The position numbers were made by a program, and so were the translations under genes. Of a stretch of DNA of 64,000 nucleotides, positions 45,494 to 58,150 are shown piece after piece (the first letter of the stretch is position 1; each line of letters opens with the position of its first letter). Under the pieces are notes generated by a model that was not told the origin of the DNA, did no database searches, and was given only the letters and a program-made list of their open reading frames with translations. The stretch is from Cytobacillus luteolus (GTDB lineage: Bacteria; Bacillota; Bacilli; Bacillales; Bacillaceae_L): the NCBI RefSeq assembly GCF_017873715.1, contig NZ_JAGGKM010000006.1, positions 210,024-274,023 on the forward strand. The letters run 5' to 3'.

Positions 45494-47236
45494 TTAACGC
45501 ATTATTGACGGAAAGAGTACAATTTTATTCATAACATCATAAATTCCTTGAGGTGTAATCCTAATATAAGGTAAGTGAGTAGATGATAAAAATAACAGAG
45601 TATAGATAGGATCAGAGAATGAATAACCCCTTGCTCGCAGTAAAGCTGTTAGCGCTTTTTCTTCTTCTATTATTTCTTCTACCTTCTTATTAGACATGAC
45701 CCCTGTCAATTTTAATGGGATTTCATGAATTACCGTATCGTTCTCTGTAAGAACGATGCCTCCTCCAATTTCTTTCATATGATTGAAAGCTAAGAGCATA
45801 TCTTTTTTATTTTTTCCAATGAGGATAATATCCCCAGTATTTGAAAAGGAACTTGCAAAACCTGATACATGGGTTGCAAACCCTTTAATAACCGTATTAA
45901 TTCGCCATTTCCCTTTTCTGTCAATTAACATTAAGAAACTTTCATCATGCTTCATTGAAATATCATCATTTGATACATCAATTGTGATTGAATATGGTTT
46001 TATAATGACTGCGTTCTCCATTGATAATCCAAATGGCATAGAAAATTGGAGGTCGTCCATTGTTAGTTCATAATTTAAATCTAGTAAACTCAAATCATGA
46101 CTCGCCCAGTCAATATCATTGAAGGCAGATACAGGTTCTCCGTATTTTTTAACCCATTTACCTTTTGCAAGAACCGAAATAGGTGTTGGCTGATCGCTTG
46201 CCTCTAGAAAATTAATATTAGCTACTCTTCCCGTTGCAATACTTCCATGTAAGTATTCAATATTATAATGTCTAGCAATATTTAATGTTGCCATATTATA
46301 AGCATCTATTAGTGGTACACCTTTTTCTATTGCTATTTTTATCATTTTATCAACTACACCTTCCTCATGAAAAGAAGGTGTGGAGCCATCTGTGGTCATT
46401 ATCAAACGATCATATTGATCAATACCTAACTCATGCATTTCGTCTAACAAAACTGGTAGGTCAGGTCTTATAGACGAGTACCGAAGAGATGTTGTGTAAC
46501 CCTGTAATAATCGATTTAAAACATCTTTACCTGTCATCGATTCATGGTCACAATCTGCCCCCAATAATTTAAGCTTGGCTAACGTTTTTTCAGAAGCACC
46601 TGGAAAGTGACCTTCGATTTGTTTGCGCATTCTCTTTGCTTCCTGAATCCAGTGAAGCATTAAGTCATCTCCATCTAGCAACTTCGGCCATCCTGTTAGT
46701 TCTCCACCTTGTAAAACGGCATCATGCTCAAGCCACGATTTAATATTGCCGTGTGAAAACACATCCTCCTCATCAAGAATTTCAGTCTGAGGATCAAAGC
46801 GACACCACCAATACATCGTTACTGGTATTGTTCTCATCTCACGTAAAAAAGAAAACGCTTTCTTTTTTGATAACTGTAAGGCCAGCATCATATTGTCATT
46901 AATAAGAGTAGTTGTCCCAGTTTGCGATACATATTGAGCAAATGAGTGGGGATTATATAACTGAAAAGGATGAGCATGTGGTTCAATATAGCCTGGAACT
47001 AGGAATAATCCATCACAATCAACTATTTCACAGTTCTCAGTTTGCCCAGGAAGCATATCACCAACATAGACAATCCTGTCTTCGTATATCCAAATGTTTG
47101 CCGTTATCCACTTTCGTAGTGCCTGATTTAAGTAGGTAGCATTTTTCAACAAAAGAGAAGGTGATTTTTTTCCATCTAGCACGGCAACATGTTCTCTTAG
47201 TTGTTTATTTTTCCAGCGATAGCGTTGATCTAGCAT
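45494..47236 (-). CDS. yerA: Putative adenine deaminase YerA (amidohydrolase)
   Basis: 580 aa, the length of B. subtilis YerA. Metal-dependent amidohydrolase of the Ade family: the HxH metal motif is in PGYIEPHAHPFQL, LKLLGADCDHESMTGKDVLNRL and RLIMTTDGSTPSF are further conserved blocks. The family deaminates adenine to hypoxanthine, but YerA itself is only annotated as putative. ATG 47236 is chosen with GGGGGA about 5-7 nt upstream; ATG 47242 overlaps it. It lies beside the purine operon, which fits a role in purine salvage. Confidence 0.88.
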   Translation of the reverse strand: MLDQRYRWKNKQLREHVAVLDGKKSPSLLLKNATYLNQALRKWITANIWIYEDRIVYVGDMLPGQTENCEIVDCDGLFLVPGYIEPHAHPFQLYNPHSFAQYVSQTGTTTLINDNMMLALQLSKKKAFSFLREMRTIPVTMYWWCRFDPQTEILDEEDVFSHGNIKSWLEHDAVLQGGELTGWPKLLDGDDLMLHWIQEAKRMRKQIEGHFPGASEKTLAKLKLLGADCDHESMTGKDVLNRLLQGYTTSLRYSSIRPDLPVLLDEMHELGIDQYDRLIMTTDGSTPSFHEEGVVDKMIKIAIEKGVPLIDAYNMATLNIARHYNIEYLHGSIATGRVANINFLEASDQPTPISVLAKGKWVKKYGEPVSAFNDIDWASHDLSLLDLNYELTMDDLQFSMPFGLSMENAVIIKPYSITIDVSNDDISMKHDESFLMLIDRKGKWRINTVIKGFATHVSGFASSFSNTGDIILIGKNKKDMLLAFNHMKEIGGGIVLTENDTVIHEIPLKLTGVMSNKKVEEIIEEEKALTALLRARGYSFSDPIYTLLFLSSTHLPYIRITPQGIYDVMNKIVLFPSIMR

Positions 47237-47393
47237 GAACATCCCCCTTTGTTACCTTTTCTGTTTTTCACCAAAATTTGTTATTACTATCGTACCATAT
47301 TAAATAATTTACCGCATTAAAGAGTTTGTAAATTTATTCAAAATATTTTGTTAATATTTGAAATTTAGTTGAATACGGAGGCTAACTTAAACT

Positions 47394-47645
47394 ATGAGAC
47401 CAAATATCGGAATTGTAAACGCATTAGTTAGAATAACATGTGGCTTTACCATGCTTGCTTGGGCAACTTCTAAGCTTGTAAAACGTCCATGGAACAGCTA
47501 CTCCTACATCGTAGTAGCTATGCTAGGTGGAATGAAAGTAGGCGAAGGAATCACCAGATTCTGCCCGCTAACAGCATTATTCGAAAACTACCAAGAAAAC
47601 ACGCAAGAAGAAAAACACGAAGAAACAGTAATCAACCCAACCTAA
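47394..47645 (+). CDS. DUF2892/YgaP-like small membrane protein
   Basis: 83 aa with two hydrophobic segments (about residues 8-24 and 34-50) and a charged Glu/Lys tail. PNIGIVNALVRITCGFTMLAW opens the typical YgaP transmembrane (DUF2892) unit and GEGITRFCPLTALFE closes it; a rhodanese partner domain is absent. Function is unknown. ATG 47394 has ACGGAGG 12 nt upstream, slightly long. A half copy of the GGGGCC palindrome follows the stop by 11 nt. Confidence 0.8.
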   Translation: MRPNIGIVNALVRITCGFTMLAWATSKLVKRPWNSYSYIVVAMLGGMKVGEGITRFCPLTALFENYQENTQEEKHEETVINPT

Positions 47646-47656
47646 ATATGTCTTAC

Positions 47657-47682
47657 GGGGCCTGACCCCCAGCGCGTTAAAG
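47657..47682. repeat. Half copy of the GGGGCCTGACCCCC palindrome
   Basis: Only the left arm is present, ending in GTTAAAG, with the same CCCCCAGC variant as the half copy at 3200-3225. The right arm is absent. Being left-arm only, it cannot form the terminator hairpin. Confidence 0.85.
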
Positions 47683-47694
47683 CGGTAAATTATA

Positions 47695-47720
47695 GAAAAG
47701 GGCCAGCATTAACTGGCCCT
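47695..47720 (-). terminator. Terminator of the purine operon
   Basis: AGGGCCAG (47699-47706) and CTGGCCCT (47713-47720) form a perfect stem; the minus strand continues TTTTCTA. It lies about 100 nt after the purD stop, beyond the small opposite-strand gene. Confidence 0.7.
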
Positions 47721-47739
47721 GAATAAAGGAGTTGTTATT

Positions 47740-49099
<1,360 letters not shown>

Positions 49100-49170
49100 T
49101 TACACCTGCCTTTTCGATTATAAAGGGTCATAGTTTAATGTTATCAATTTGATCCTAGACCGTTCCTTTT

Positions 49171-49222
49171 CGCTGCAGGCACTTGCTTTCCGCAGGGAGG
49201 AAGTGCCTTCCGCTCCAATCCA
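49171..49222. repeat. Deleted relic of the 128-bp inverted-repeat element
   Basis: CGCTGCAGGCACTTGCTTTC is joined nearly directly to GTGCCTTCCGCTCCAATCC, the two outer parts of the element at 37464-37591 with about 70 bp of the centre missing. It lies between purH and purD, inside the transcribed operon. Confidence 0.7.
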
Positions 49223-49284
49223 CTACTAATTTATATATTGTTGAGTAGCACAAACCTTTATGAAAAGAGAAAGTCCCCTAGAGA

Positions 49285-50823
49285 CTAGTGTTTAAAGTGT
49301 CGAACTCCTGTGAATACCATTGTAATTCCGTATTCGTCGGCTTTTTTGATGGAGTCTTCATCACGGATGGATCCTCCTGGTTGGATAATCGCTGTTACAC
49401 CAGCTTTGGCTGCTGCTTCAACGGTGTCATCCATTGGGAAAAAGGCATCTGACGCAAGCGCTGAACCTTTTGCTCTTTCACCTGCTTGTGTAATTGCAAT
49501 GTTTGCTGCTCCTACACGATTCATTTGTCCAGCACCTACACCAACCGTCATTGAATCCTGTGCTAACACAATAGCATTTGATTTAACATGCTTAACCACT
49601 TTCCACGCTAGCTTTAGATCAGCCCATTCTTTTTCTGTTGGCTCGCGCTTAGTTGGGATTGAAATTGCAGCATCTTCTAATGTGAATAAGTCATCGTCCT
49701 GAACAAGAAGTCCACCTTGAATAGACATTAAACGGTCTTCCACTTTTTGTTTAGCCGAAAAATCGATTGTTAACAACCTAAGATTCTTCTTAGCTGTTAA
49801 TACCTCTATTGCCTCGTTTGTAAAAGAAGGAGCAATGATTACTTCTAAGAAGATTTCATTCATTTTCAAGGCTGTCTCACTATCCACTTCACGATTAAGA
49901 GCAATTATTCCACCGAAAATCGAAGTTGAGTCTGCTTCATAGGCTTTTGTAAATGCTTCACCAATGCTTGCACCCACTCCAACACCACATGGATTCATAT
50001 GCTTAATGGCTACCGCTGCAGGCTCCGTGAATTCACGTACTACTTGTAATGCTGCATTCGCATCATTAATGTTATTAAAGGATAATTCTTTACCATGTAA
50101 CTGACTTGCAGCCGCAATTGAAAAGTTCGATCCTAATGGTTTTTTATAAAATGTAGCTGCTTGATGAGGGTTTTCACCATAGCGAAGATCTTGTTTTTTC
50201 TCAAAAGTAACCGTTAATTTTTCTGGACTATCTTCACCTACAGCATTTGTTAAATATTCAGCAATTAATGCATCGTATGCTGCTGAATGACGGAATACCT
50301 TTGCAGCAAGCCTCATTTTCGTTGCTGCTGAAACCTCACCATTTTCGTGTACCTCTTTTAAGACGATTTCATAATCAGCTGGATCTACAACAACCGTCAC
50401 ATCTTGATGATTTTTAGCAGCCGAACGAAGCATGCTTGGTCCACCAATATCAATATTTTCAATTGCATCTTCAAATGCTACATCAGGCTTAGCAATCGTT
50501 TGTTGGAATGGATAAAGATTAACAACCACTAGATCGATTGGTGTAATGTTATGCTCTTGCATTTGTTTAACATGATCAGGATTAGTACGCATTCCAAGTA
50601 ATCCACCGTGAATCATTGGGTGTAATGTTTTAACGCGACCATCTAACATTTCAGGGAACCCAGTTACCTCCGAAATTCCGATTACCTTCACACCATTTTC
50701 CTCAAGTGTTTTTGCTGTACCACCCGTTGAGATAATTTCAACACCAGCTGCAGCAAGCTCTTTAACAAATGGAACGATACCGTTTTTATCTGATACACTG
50801 ACAAGCGCTCTCTTAATTGGCAC
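49285..50823 (-). CDS. purH: Bifunctional AICAR formyltransferase/IMP cyclohydrolase
   Basis: 512 aa, steps 9 and 10 of IMP synthesis. The N-terminal MGS-like IMP cyclohydrolase domain begins [20 protein letters not shown] and contains [21 protein letters not shown]; the C-terminal transformylase has [18 protein letters not shown] and [11 protein letters not shown]. Start is GTG 50823 with GGCGGAGG upstream. It lies 32 nt downstream of purN. Confidence 0.97.
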   Translation of the reverse strand: MPIKRALVSVSDKNGIVPFVKELAAAGVEIISTGGTAKTLEENGVKVIGISEVTGFPEMLDGRVKTLHPMIHGGLLGMRTNPDHVKQMQEHNITPIDLVVVNLYPFQQTIAKPDVAFEDAIENIDIGGPSMLRSAAKNHQDVTVVVDPADYEIVLKEVHENGEVSAATKMRLAAKVFRHSAAYDALIAEYLTNAVGEDSPEKLTVTFEKKQDLRYGENPHQAATFYKKPLGSNFSIAAASQLHGKELSFNNINDANAALQVVREFTEPAAVAIKHMNPCGVGVGASIGEAFTKAYEADSTSIFGGIIALNREVDSETALKMNEIFLEVIIAPSFTNEAIEVLTAKKNLRLLTIDFSAKQKVEDRLMSIQGGLLVQDDDLFTLEDAAISIPTKREPTEKEWADLKLAWKVVKHVKSNAIVLAQDSMTVGVGAGQMNRVGAANIAITQAGERAKGSALASDAFFPMDDTVEAAAKAGVTAIIQPGGSIRDEDSIKKADEYGITMVFTGVRHFKH

Positions 50824-50855
50824 TTTCGATTCCTCCGCCCTTTTATAAATTAGAT

Positions 50856-51428
50856 CTATTTTTCCTGTAAAAATATAGTCTGTAGTGTTTTGGGATATAA
50901 TTTGTGCTCAACTTCATGAATTTTCTTTTCTACCGTCTCTATCGTATCATCATTTGTAATTGAGACAACTGCCTGTTCAATAATAGGCCCTGTATCCATT
51001 CCTTCATCAACATAATGAATGGTAACACCTGTTACCTTCACACCTGCACGGTACGCTTGACCAACCGCATCCAATCCAGGAAAGGATGGTAACAACGAAG
51101 GATGTATATTCACAATTTTCCCTTTAAACTGTGATAATAACGTTCCGCCAATTAGCCTCATATACCCTGCTAACACGATGAATTCGATCTCTTTATCTAG
51201 TAATTTTTTAGTGATCTCTGTTTCATAGGCAGCCTTATTTTCAAAGTTTTTCGGAGAGATAACAAAGCTATCAACACCAAACTTAGCCGCACGCTCAATG
51301 ACTTTTGCACCTGGCTTATCACAAACAACTAGACTCACTTGTGCATCTAGCTCTCCATTTTTGATTGAGTTCATAATCGCTTCAAAATTAGAACCACTAC
51401 CAGAAGCAAATACCGCTACATTCTTCAT
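50856..51428 (-). CDS. purN: Phosphoribosylglycinamide formyltransferase
   Basis: 190-aa folate-dependent GAR transformylase. [20 protein letters not shown] is the N-terminal phosphate site, and [12 protein letters not shown] followed by [13 protein letters not shown] holds the catalytic Asn/His region, with the Asp in [12 protein letters not shown]. It overlaps purM by 4 bp (ATGA-type), so translation is coupled. Confidence 0.97.
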   Translation of the reverse strand: MKNVAVFASGSGSNFEAIMNSIKNGELDAQVSLVVCDKPGAKVIERAAKFGVDSFVISPKNFENKAAYETEITKKLLDKEIEFIVLAGYMRLIGGTLLSQFKGKIVNIHPSLLPSFPGLDAVGQAYRAGVKVTGVTIHYVDEGMDTGPIIEQAVVSITNDDTIETVEKKIHEVEHKLYPKTLQTIFLQEK

Positions 51429-52465
51429 GCAAGGTCTCCCCCACCAAATGAAACTCCCTCTTCATTTGTTACTCGACCAATAATGTACGCCTTTTCTCCC
51501 GCTTCTTCTAGCTTCGAAATGACAGGCAATAATTTAACTACATCTACAGCTAACACCATTCCAATTCCCATATTAAAAATATTGAACATTTCTCTTTTAT
51601 CTAAATTACCGTGTTTTTGTAGAAAATCAAAAATAGGTGGAATCGGCCATGAACCATAATCGATTTCTGCCCCCAATCCTGCAGGTAACATACGTGGAAT
51701 GTTTTCGATGAAACCGCCACCTGTAATATGAGACATCCCTTTGATCTCATTCTCCTTCATTACTTCAAGTAAAGGTTTTACATAGATTTTTGTAGGACGT
51801 AAAAGTTCTTCACCTAATGGTAACTCTAGGCCATCATAGGTTTCTTCAAGGTTTAGCTTAGCATCTTCTAGAAGGATTTTTCTCACTAATGAATAGCCAT
51901 TACTATGAATTCCACTTGAAGATAGTCCGATAAGCACATCACCTGATTTAATGTTCTCGCCTGTTACTAGTTTTGACTTTTCCGCCACACCTACAGTAAA
52001 TCCAGCAAGGTCATAATCTTCTTCACTGTACATTCCAGGCATTTCAGCTGTTTCTCCACCAATAAGTGCACATCCTGCCATTTCACAACCATCAGCAATT
52101 CCCTTTACAATGTTTTCGATCTTCTCTGGAATGGCTTTGCCACATGCAATATAATCTAAGAAATAAAGAGGTTCAGCACCTTGAACAACGACATCATTCA
52201 CACACATAGCAACGGCATCAATCCCAATCGTGTCATGCTTATCCATCATAATAGCTAGCATCAGTTTTGTCCCAACACCATCCGTACCTGACACTAATAC
52301 AGGTTCTTTAACATTCACCTTTGAAAGATCAAACATTCCACCAAAGCTTCCAAGACCCCCCATTACTTCAGGCCTCATTGTTTTTTGAACATGCTTTTTC
52401 ATGCGTGATACTGCTTCATAACCAGCTTCAATGTCTACTCCAGCTTGCTTATACGCATTTGCCAT
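51425..52465 (-). CDS. purM: Phosphoribosylformylglycinamidine cyclo-ligase
   Basis: 346-aa AIR synthetase. Signatures are [44 protein letters not shown] and [20 protein letters not shown] 52465 has AAGGAGGCTAAGG upstream. It is preceded by an unusually long 281-nt gap after purF that carries a 21-bp-period repeat array. Confidence 0.97.
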   Translation of the reverse strand: MANAYKQAGVDIEAGYEAVSRMKKHVQKTMRPEVMGGLGSFGGMFDLSKVNVKEPVLVSGTDGVGTKLMLAIMMDKHDTIGIDAVAMCVNDVVVQGAEPLYFLDYIACGKAIPEKIENIVKGIADGCEMAGCALIGGETAEMPGMYSEEDYDLAGFTVGVAEKSKLVTGENIKSGDVLIGLSSSGIHSNGYSLVRKILLEDAKLNLEETYDGLELPLGEELLRPTKIYVKPLLEVMKENEIKGMSHITGGGFIENIPRMLPAGLGAEIDYGSWPIPPIFDFLQKHGNLDKREMFNIFNMGIGMVLAVDVVKLLPVISKLEEAGEKAYIIGRVTNEEGVSFGGGDLA

Positions 52466-52606
52466 TGTACCTTAGCCTCCTTGATTACTAATAAGAGGGC
52501 CAGAACAGCGATGATCTGACCCATTTTTTTAAAAAATAAGTTTGTTGTTTGAAAAAGTAGGTAATTTCCCTTCTTAAACAACTTCGTTTTGGTAATTAAT
52601 TGACAA

Positions 52607-52722
52607 TACTTAACTAATTGGCTCATTTACTTAACTAAAAATCATAAATACTTACCTAAACTATGGTTTTACTTAATTGAAATAGGACTTTACTTAACAA
52701 AACATGGATTTTACTTAATTTT
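52607..52722. repeat. Six-copy degenerate repeat with exact 21-bp period (TACTTA core)
   Basis: TACTTA cores begin at 52607, 52628, 52649, 52670, 52691 and 52712, each exactly 21 bp apart. Units continue AACTAA, AACTAA, CCTAAA, ATTGAA, ACAAAA, ATTTTA; the rest of each unit differs. A seventh, degraded CTTAGTT lies in phase at 52735. It lies between purF and purM inside the operon. Confidence 0.95.
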
Positions 52723-52746
52723 AAGTAGTTATCCCTTAGTTTTCTA

Positions 52747-54165
52747 CTATCTCAATGCCTTCTCATGAGGCAAGACTGTATCTGGATAAATATCCGTCGG
52801 GTATTTCCCAGTGAAACATGCCATACATTGGCCACGGTATTCTCCACCATACGGTCTACCAATCGCTTCTAACAATCCATCCTCACTCAAAAATGACAAT
52901 GAATCTGCACCAATCAGTTGGCGCATTTCTTCGATAGAATGTGATGATGCCATTAACTCTTCATGAGTTGATGTATCAATTCCATAGAAGCACGGATTTT
53001 TGATCGGCGGCGAGCTGATTCGTACATGGACTTCTTTCGCTCCCGCTTCACGTAGCATGGATACAATGCGACGGCTTGTCGTACCACGTACAATTGAATC
53101 ATCGACCATAACAACACGCTTGCCTTCAACAACCCCACGAACAGGAGAAAGCTTCATTTTTACCCCTTGCTCACGTAGTGATTGAGAAGGCTGGATAAAC
53201 GTACGCCCAACATAACGGTTTTTAATCAAGCCTAACTCGTAAGGAATACCTGAAGCCTCTGCATAACCAATCGCTGCTGACATACTAGAATCAGGAACAC
53301 CAGTTACGACATCTGCATCAATAGGAGCCTCGTAAGCTAGTTTTTTACCTAAATTTTTACGAGCAGTATGAATATTGATTCCATCTATATCACTATCAGG
53401 TCTTGAAAAATAAATATATTCCATGCTACAAATTGCACGATTTGTATTTAGTGAGAAGAACTCCGACTGCATTCCTTCATCATTAATGATTAAGAATTCA
53501 CCAGGTTCTACATCTCGCTCATATTTCGCACCGATAATATCGAATGCACAGGTCTCAGAAGCAACAACATACGCATCTCCTAATCTACCAATGGATAACG
53601 GACGTAGACCGTTTGGATCTAATGCTACCATCATCTTTTTCTCAGTCATTAAGATAAAAGCATAGGCACCCTTGATCATTGTTAATGCGTTCTTAACACG
53701 ATCATGAATTTTGGTATAACCACTTCTCCTCGTTAAGTGAGCAAGCACTTCTGTATCTGAAGTTGTTTGAAAAATACTACCTTGATTTTCTAATTGGTGC
53801 TTAAGTGCATTTGCATTTACTAGATTCCCATTATGAGCAATCGCAAGACCGCCAACTTGAGAGTGGAACAGAAGTGGCTGAACATTTTCAATTCCGCCAC
53901 CACCAGCTGTTGCATATCTTACATGACCAATAGCCGCTTTCCCTTGCAAATTACTCAATTGACCGTTTCCAAACACCTCTGAGACAAGACCTTCGCCTTT
54001 ATGACCCTTTAACTTCTCTCCATTTGTTACAACGATACCAGCACCTTCTTGACCACGGTGCTGCAAGCTGTGTAGACCATAATAGGTAATTTGAGCAGCG
54101 TCGGGATGTCCCCAGATTCCAAAGACACCACACTCTTCGTTTAAGCCTTTGAGTTCAGCAAGCAT
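52747..54165 (-). CDS. purF: Amidophosphoribosyltransferase
   Basis: 472-aa first committed enzyme of purine synthesis. The propeptide [11 protein letters not shown] is removed to expose catalytic Cys12 (CGVFGIWG). The Ntn glutaminase domain runs to about residue 235, and the PRTase domain has the PRPP loop [15 protein letters not shown]. Fe-S ligands are visible in [17 protein letters not shown] and YRGQCMACF, as in B. subtilis PurF. ATG 54165 has AAGGAGC upstream; ATG 54183 lies before that RBS. It overlaps the end of purL by 25 bp. Confidence 0.97.
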   Translation of the reverse strand: MLAELKGLNEECGVFGIWGHPDAAQITYYGLHSLQHRGQEGAGIVVTNGEKLKGHKGEGLVSEVFGNGQLSNLQGKAAIGHVRYATAGGGGIENVQPLLFHSQVGGLAIAHNGNLVNANALKHQLENQGSIFQTTSDTEVLAHLTRRSGYTKIHDRVKNALTMIKGAYAFILMTEKKMMVALDPNGLRPLSIGRLGDAYVVASETCAFDIIGAKYERDVEPGEFLIINDEGMQSEFFSLNTNRAICSMEYIYFSRPDSDIDGINIHTARKNLGKKLAYEAPIDADVVTGVPDSSMSAAIGYAEASGIPYELGLIKNRYVGRTFIQPSQSLREQGVKMKLSPVRGVVEGKRVVMVDDSIVRGTTSRRIVSMLREAGAKEVHVRISSPPIKNPCFYGIDTSTHEELMASSHSIEEMRQLIGADSLSFLSEDGLLEAIGRPYGGEYRGQCMACFTGKYPTDIYPDTVLPHEKALR

Positions 54166-56369
54166 GGAATAGCTCCTTTCCAAGCACTACGTAATTCCTC
54201 AACTGTTGAGCTGATTAGTACTTCGCCTTGGTTGTTGTTAATCACTAATGAAGCTTCATTTGTTATTTCACCGACTAATTTTGCATCTACCATTTCTTCA
54301 AAACGAGCTTTATCTTCTGGTTTTACCGAAACAATAAATCGAGATTGTGATTCTGCGAATAATTCAGTTACAGCTTCTCCACTCACCGTTACTGTAGCAC
54401 CTAATCCTCTTGCGCCAATTGCACTTTCAGCTATAGCAACTGCAAATCCACCTTCTGCTACATCATGTGCAGATGCAACAACACCTTCACGAATTGCAGC
54501 TAAAAGTTGATTTTGTGCACGTAGCTCAGCTTCTAAATCTAATTCTGGTGCTTTACCAAAGATTTTGCCATTCATTAATTTTTGAAGCTCGCTTCCACCA
54601 AACTCAGGCTTTGCTTCTCCAATTACATAGATTAAATCTCCAGCTTGTTTGAACTCTTGAGTAGTAATATGAGCAATATCCTCAATCAGACCAACCATAC
54701 CCACAACAGGCGTTGGATAAACAGCTACACCATTTGTTTCATTATATAAAGATACATTTCCACCAATAACAGGTGAATTTAATGTACGACATGCTTCACT
54801 CATACCATCTACAGCTTTTTCAATTTGCCAAAAAATTTCTGGTTTTTCCGGATTACCAAAGTTTAAGCAATCTGTGATCGCCAGTGGCTGACCACCTGAG
54901 CAAACAACATTACGTGCAGCTTCTGCTACTGCAATTTTCCCACCAACTTCTGGATCTAAATATAAATAGCGTGAATTACAGTCAGTAGTCATTGCTAAAG
55001 CTTTCTTAGTACCACGAATACGAACAACCGCAGCATCTGATCCAGGTGATACAACTGTATTTGTTCTTACCATGTAATCGTATTGATTATAAACCCACTC
55101 TTTGCTTGCAATAGTTGGTTGTGATAGAAGCTTCACTAACGTCTCGTTGTAATCAGTTACTTCCGGAACTCCTACTTCCATCGCTTGGAATTCACGGTAA
55201 TAAGCTGGTTCTGCTGACGGCTTGTTGTATACAGGTGCATCTTCTGCAAGTGCATCAACTGGCACATCCGCTATTACTTCACCTTTATGAACTAAACGTA
55301 GCTTCTTATCATCTGTTACTACACCGATTGCTACTGCTTCTAAGTCGTATTTCGAAACAATATCTTGAATCTCTTTTTCTCTACCTTTTTCAACAACAAC
55401 AAGCATACGCTCTTGAGATTCTGATAACATCATTTCATATCCAGTCATGCCAAGTTCACGTTGTGGAACTAAATCTAGGTTCATTTCAATTCCTGAACCC
55501 GCTTTACTTGCCATTTCAGCAGATGAACTAGTTAATCCTGCTGCTCCCATATCTTGAATCCCAACTAAGGCATCACATTTAACAAGCTCTAAGCATGCTT
55601 CTAGTAAAAGCTTCTCCATGAATGGATCGCCAACTTGAACTGCTGGACGTTTTGCTTCTGATTCATCAGAAAGCTCCTCGGATGCAAATGTTGCACCATG
55701 AATACCATCACGACCTGTTTTTGCACCAATGTACATTACTGTATTTCCGATTCCTTTTGCTTGACCCTTTTGAATATCTTCATGATTGATCAATCCAACA
55801 CACATTGCATTTACTAATGGGTTACCTTCATAAGAAGGATCAAACTGGATTTCCCCACCAACCGTTGGAATCCCAACACAATTTCCGTAGCCTGCAATCC
55901 CTGCAACTACTTCCTCAAACAAATACTTCACACGAGGTGATGTTAACTCTCCAAATCGTAAAGAGTTTAATAGAGCGATTGGACGTGCTCCCATTGAAAA
56001 TACATCACGAATAATTCCACCTACACCTGTAGCAGCACCTTGGTATGGCTCGATTGCTGAAGGATGGTTGTGACTTTCAATCTTAAATACTACTGCTTGG
56101 TTGTCACCGATATCTACGATTCCAGCACCTTCACCAGGCCCTTGTAATACCTTTTCCCCTGTAGTTGGAAATTTGCGTAACACAGGTTTAGAATTCTTAT
56201 AGCTACAGTGTTCAGACCACATAACTGAGAATAACCCAGTTTCTGTATAATTTGGAGTACGCCCAAGAATGTTTTCAATCATGGCAAACTCTTCGTCACT
56301 TAATCCCATTTCACGATATATTTTTTCGGACTTAATCATCTCAGTACTTGGTTCAAGAAGTAACGACAT
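54141..56369 (-). CDS. purL: Phosphoribosylformylglycinamidine synthase subunit PurL
   Basis: 742-aa small-type PurL, exactly the B. subtilis length, which works with PurS and PurQ to make FGAM. Conserved blocks: [57 protein letters not shown], and the second ATP site [18 protein letters not shown] terminus [14 protein letters not shown]. It overlaps purQ by 17 bp and purF by 25 bp. Confidence 0.98.
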   Translation of the reverse strand: MSLLLEPSTEMIKSEKIYREMGLSDEEFAMIENILGRTPNYTETGLFSVMWSEHCSYKNSKPVLRKFPTTGEKVLQGPGEGAGIVDIGDNQAVVFKIESHNHPSAIEPYQGAATGVGGIIRDVFSMGARPIALLNSLRFGELTSPRVKYLFEEVVAGIAGYGNCVGIPTVGGEIQFDPSYEGNPLVNAMCVGLINHEDIQKGQAKGIGNTVMYIGAKTGRDGIHGATFASEELSDESEAKRPAVQVGDPFMEKLLLEACLELVKCDALVGIQDMGAAGLTSSSAEMASKAGSGIEMNLDLVPQRELGMTGYEMMLSESQERMLVVVEKGREKEIQDIVSKYDLEAVAIGVVTDDKKLRLVHKGEVIADVPVDALAEDAPVYNKPSAEPAYYREFQAMEVGVPEVTDYNETLVKLLSQPTIASKEWVYNQYDYMVRTNTVVSPGSDAAVVRIRGTKKALAMTTDCNSRYLYLDPEVGGKIAVAEAARNVVCSGGQPLAITDCLNFGNPEKPEIFWQIEKAVDGMSEACRTLNSPVIGGNVSLYNETNGVAVYPTPVVGMVGLIEDIAHITTQEFKQAGDLIYVIGEAKPEFGGSELQKLMNGKIFGKAPELDLEAELRAQNQLLAAIREGVVASAHDVAEGGFAVAIAESAIGARGLGATVTVSGEAVTELFAESQSRFIVSVKPEDKARFEEMVDAKLVGEITNEASLVINNNQGEVLISSTVEELRSAWKGAIPCLLNSKA

Positions 56370-57042
56370 TGGCTGATAACCTCCATTGTTTTACAATTGA
56401 TTGGAATAACTTTAAACCGTCTGCACTTCCTAAAAGCTCATCAACCGCTCTTTCAGGATGTGGCATCATTCCTAGTACATTTCCTTGCTCATTTACAATT
56501 CCGGCAATATCCGCTAGGCTTCCATTCGGATTTGTTCCATAGTATTTAAATACAATTTGGTTATTATCAATTAATCTAGTTAGCGTTTGCTCGTCACAAT
56601 AATAGTTACCTTCACCGTGTGCAATCGGAATCGTGATAACCTGCTCTAGCTCATAACCTGAAGTAAACATTGTTGAATTGTTTTCTACTCGTAGTTCAAC
56701 TTGCTCACATTTGAATTTCAGCTTCTCGTTACGTCTCATTGCTCCAGGTAAAAGACCTGCTTCTAGTAAAATTTGAAATCCATTACATACACCTAAAATT
56801 GGCTTACCCGCTTCTGCTGCTTCTTTAATTGCAGTCATTACATTTGAAAAACGTGCGATTGCCCCTGAACGTAAGTAGTCACCATATGAAAAGCCACCTG
56901 GTAAAAGAATGCCATCAAATTCATCTAGATTCGTCGCATCATGCCATACGTACTCTACTTCTTCACCTAGTTCATCTTTAATCGCATGGTACATATCAAT
57001 ATCACAGTTAGAGCCTGGGAATACTATACAAGCAAATTTCAC
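56353..57042 (-). CDS. purQ: Phosphoribosylformylglycinamidine synthase subunit PurQ
   Basis: 229-aa class I glutamine amidotransferase. The nucleophile Cys is in [20 protein letters not shown], and the His-Glu pair is in [10 protein letters not shown] terminus [20 protein letters not shown]. It supplies ammonia to PurL. It overlaps purS by 4 bp at its start and purL at its end. Confidence 0.98.
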   Translation of the reverse strand: MKFACIVFPGSNCDIDMYHAIKDELGEEVEYVWHDATNLDEFDGILLPGGFSYGDYLRSGAIARFSNVMTAIKEAAEAGKPILGVCNGFQILLEAGLLPGAMRRNEKLKFKCEQVELRVENNSTMFTSGYELEQVITIPIAHGEGNYYCDEQTLTRLIDNNQIVFKYYGTNPNGSLADIAGIVNEQGNVLGMMPHPERAVDELLGSADGLKLFQSIVKQWRLSANVVTS

Positions 57043-57293
57043 TGTGCGACAACCTCCTCAACCTCATAACGGTAGTCTTCTATTACAACGTTTGCTAGTA
57101 ATCTTTCACACATTTCTTTTACGATTACATCAATTTCACGAGTGTTATCTTCAATTGTCAATTCCATGTACTTACCAATACGAACATCTTTCACTTCGTT
57201 ATATTCCATACTGTGTAATGAATTTTTCACTGCATTTCCTTGTGGATCTAAAACGCTTTCTCTTAACGTTACATAAACCTTTACTTTAAACAT
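57039..57293 (-). CDS. purS: Phosphoribosylformylglycinamidine synthase subunit PurS
   Basis: 84-aa structural subunit that bridges PurL and Pur[21 protein letters not shown] and [15 protein letters not shown] are typical, and length matches. ATG 57293 lies inside the end of purC (8-bp overlap), with AGGAGG upstream. Confidence 0.97.
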   Translation of the reverse strand: MFKVKVYVTLRESVLDPQGNAVKNSLHSMEYNEVKDVRIGKYMELTIEDNTREIDVIVKEMCERLLANVVIEDYRYEVEEVVAQ

Positions 57294-58005
57294 GTTGTTT
57301 TCCTCCTAAACGATTTAAAATTTCAGTGTAAGCTTCGGTTAAATTGCCAATATCTCTACGGAATACGTCTTTATCGAATTTTTCGTTCGTATCCTTATCC
57401 CATAATCTACATGTATCAGGTGAAATTTCATCAGCTAGGATGATTTGGCCATCTTCTGTGATGCCAAACTCTAACTTAAAATCTACTAATCTTAAATTAC
57501 AGCTAGAAAAATGCGTTAGTAAGATATCATTTACTTTTAAACCAATCGTTCTTAAAATCTGTAATTGTTCTGGAGTTGCTAACTTCAATGTTTTGATATG
57601 ATCTTCAGTTACGAGAGGGTCTCCAAGGTCATCATTTTTATAGTAAAACTCAACGATTGTTTCTTCTAAGGAGATTCCTTCTTCTATTCCAAGTCGTTTT
57701 GAAAGGCTACCTGCAATAATGTTACGTACAACAACTTCTAGTGGAATAATATCTACTTTTTGAACCAGTTGCTCTGTTTCAGATATTTTTTTTATAAAAT
57801 GATTCTGAATCCCTTCGTTCTTTAGCTTTTCAAATAGTAAACTAGTAATCTCGTTATTTAAGCGGCCTTTTCCGGTGATTTGAGCTTTTTTCTCACCGTT
57901 AAATGCTGTTGCGCTATCTTTATATTCAACCCAGACGATTCCTTCATCATTTGTTCTATAAATTCTTTTCGCTTTCCCTTCATATAACAAATCTAGCTTT
58001 TCCAT
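57286..58005 (-). CDS. purC: SAICAR synthase
   Basis: 239-aa phosphoribosylaminoimidazole-succinocarboxamide synthase. [15 protein letters not shown] and [19 protein letters not shown] are the ATP-binding N lobe, and [10 protein letters not shown] then [14 protein letters not shown] hold the SAICAR signatures. It begins after a 145-nt gap from purB that contains a perfect hairpin. Confidence 0.98.
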   Translation of the reverse strand: MEKLDLLYEGKAKRIYRTNDEGIVWVEYKDSATAFNGEKKAQITGKGRLNNEITSLLFEKLKNEGIQNHFIKKISETEQLVQKVDIIPLEVVVRNIIAGSLSKRLGIEEGISLEETIVEFYYKNDDLGDPLVTEDHIKTLKLATPEQLQILRTIGLKVNDILLTHFSSCNLRLVDFKLEFGITEDGQIILADEISPDTCRLWDKDTNEKFDKDVFRRDIGNLTEAYTEILNRLGGKQHV

Positions 58006-58068
58006 TGAATAAGCCCTCCCAGGGACAGAATGTTATGACTTTTTGCTATAGAGATTAGACTCTCAACC

Positions 58069-58103
58069 GTTGATTGAAGCGAAATGCAATCGCTTCAATC
58101 AAC
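58069..58103. repeat. Perfect 14-bp stem-loop between purB and purC
   Basis: GTTGATTGAAGCGA (58069-58082) and TCGCTTCAATCAAC (58090-58103) pair perfectly around a 7-nt loop. There is no T tract on either strand, so it is not a simple terminator. Transcribed, it could act in mRNA stability or processing. Confidence 0.9.
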
Positions 58104-58150
58104 TAGGTATATAAACCAAGATTTGAATCAATCTCCGCTTATACAAAGTT

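Noticed and set aside
52480..52520. Terminator in the purF-purM gap
   Set aside because: GGGTCAG/CTGGCCC can pair, but the T run lies on the side that would serve the plus strand, whereas the operon runs on the minus strand.
52435..52626. 63-codon minus-strand frame before purM
   Set aside because: It overlaps the repeat array and the purM start in another frame, and has no family resemblance.
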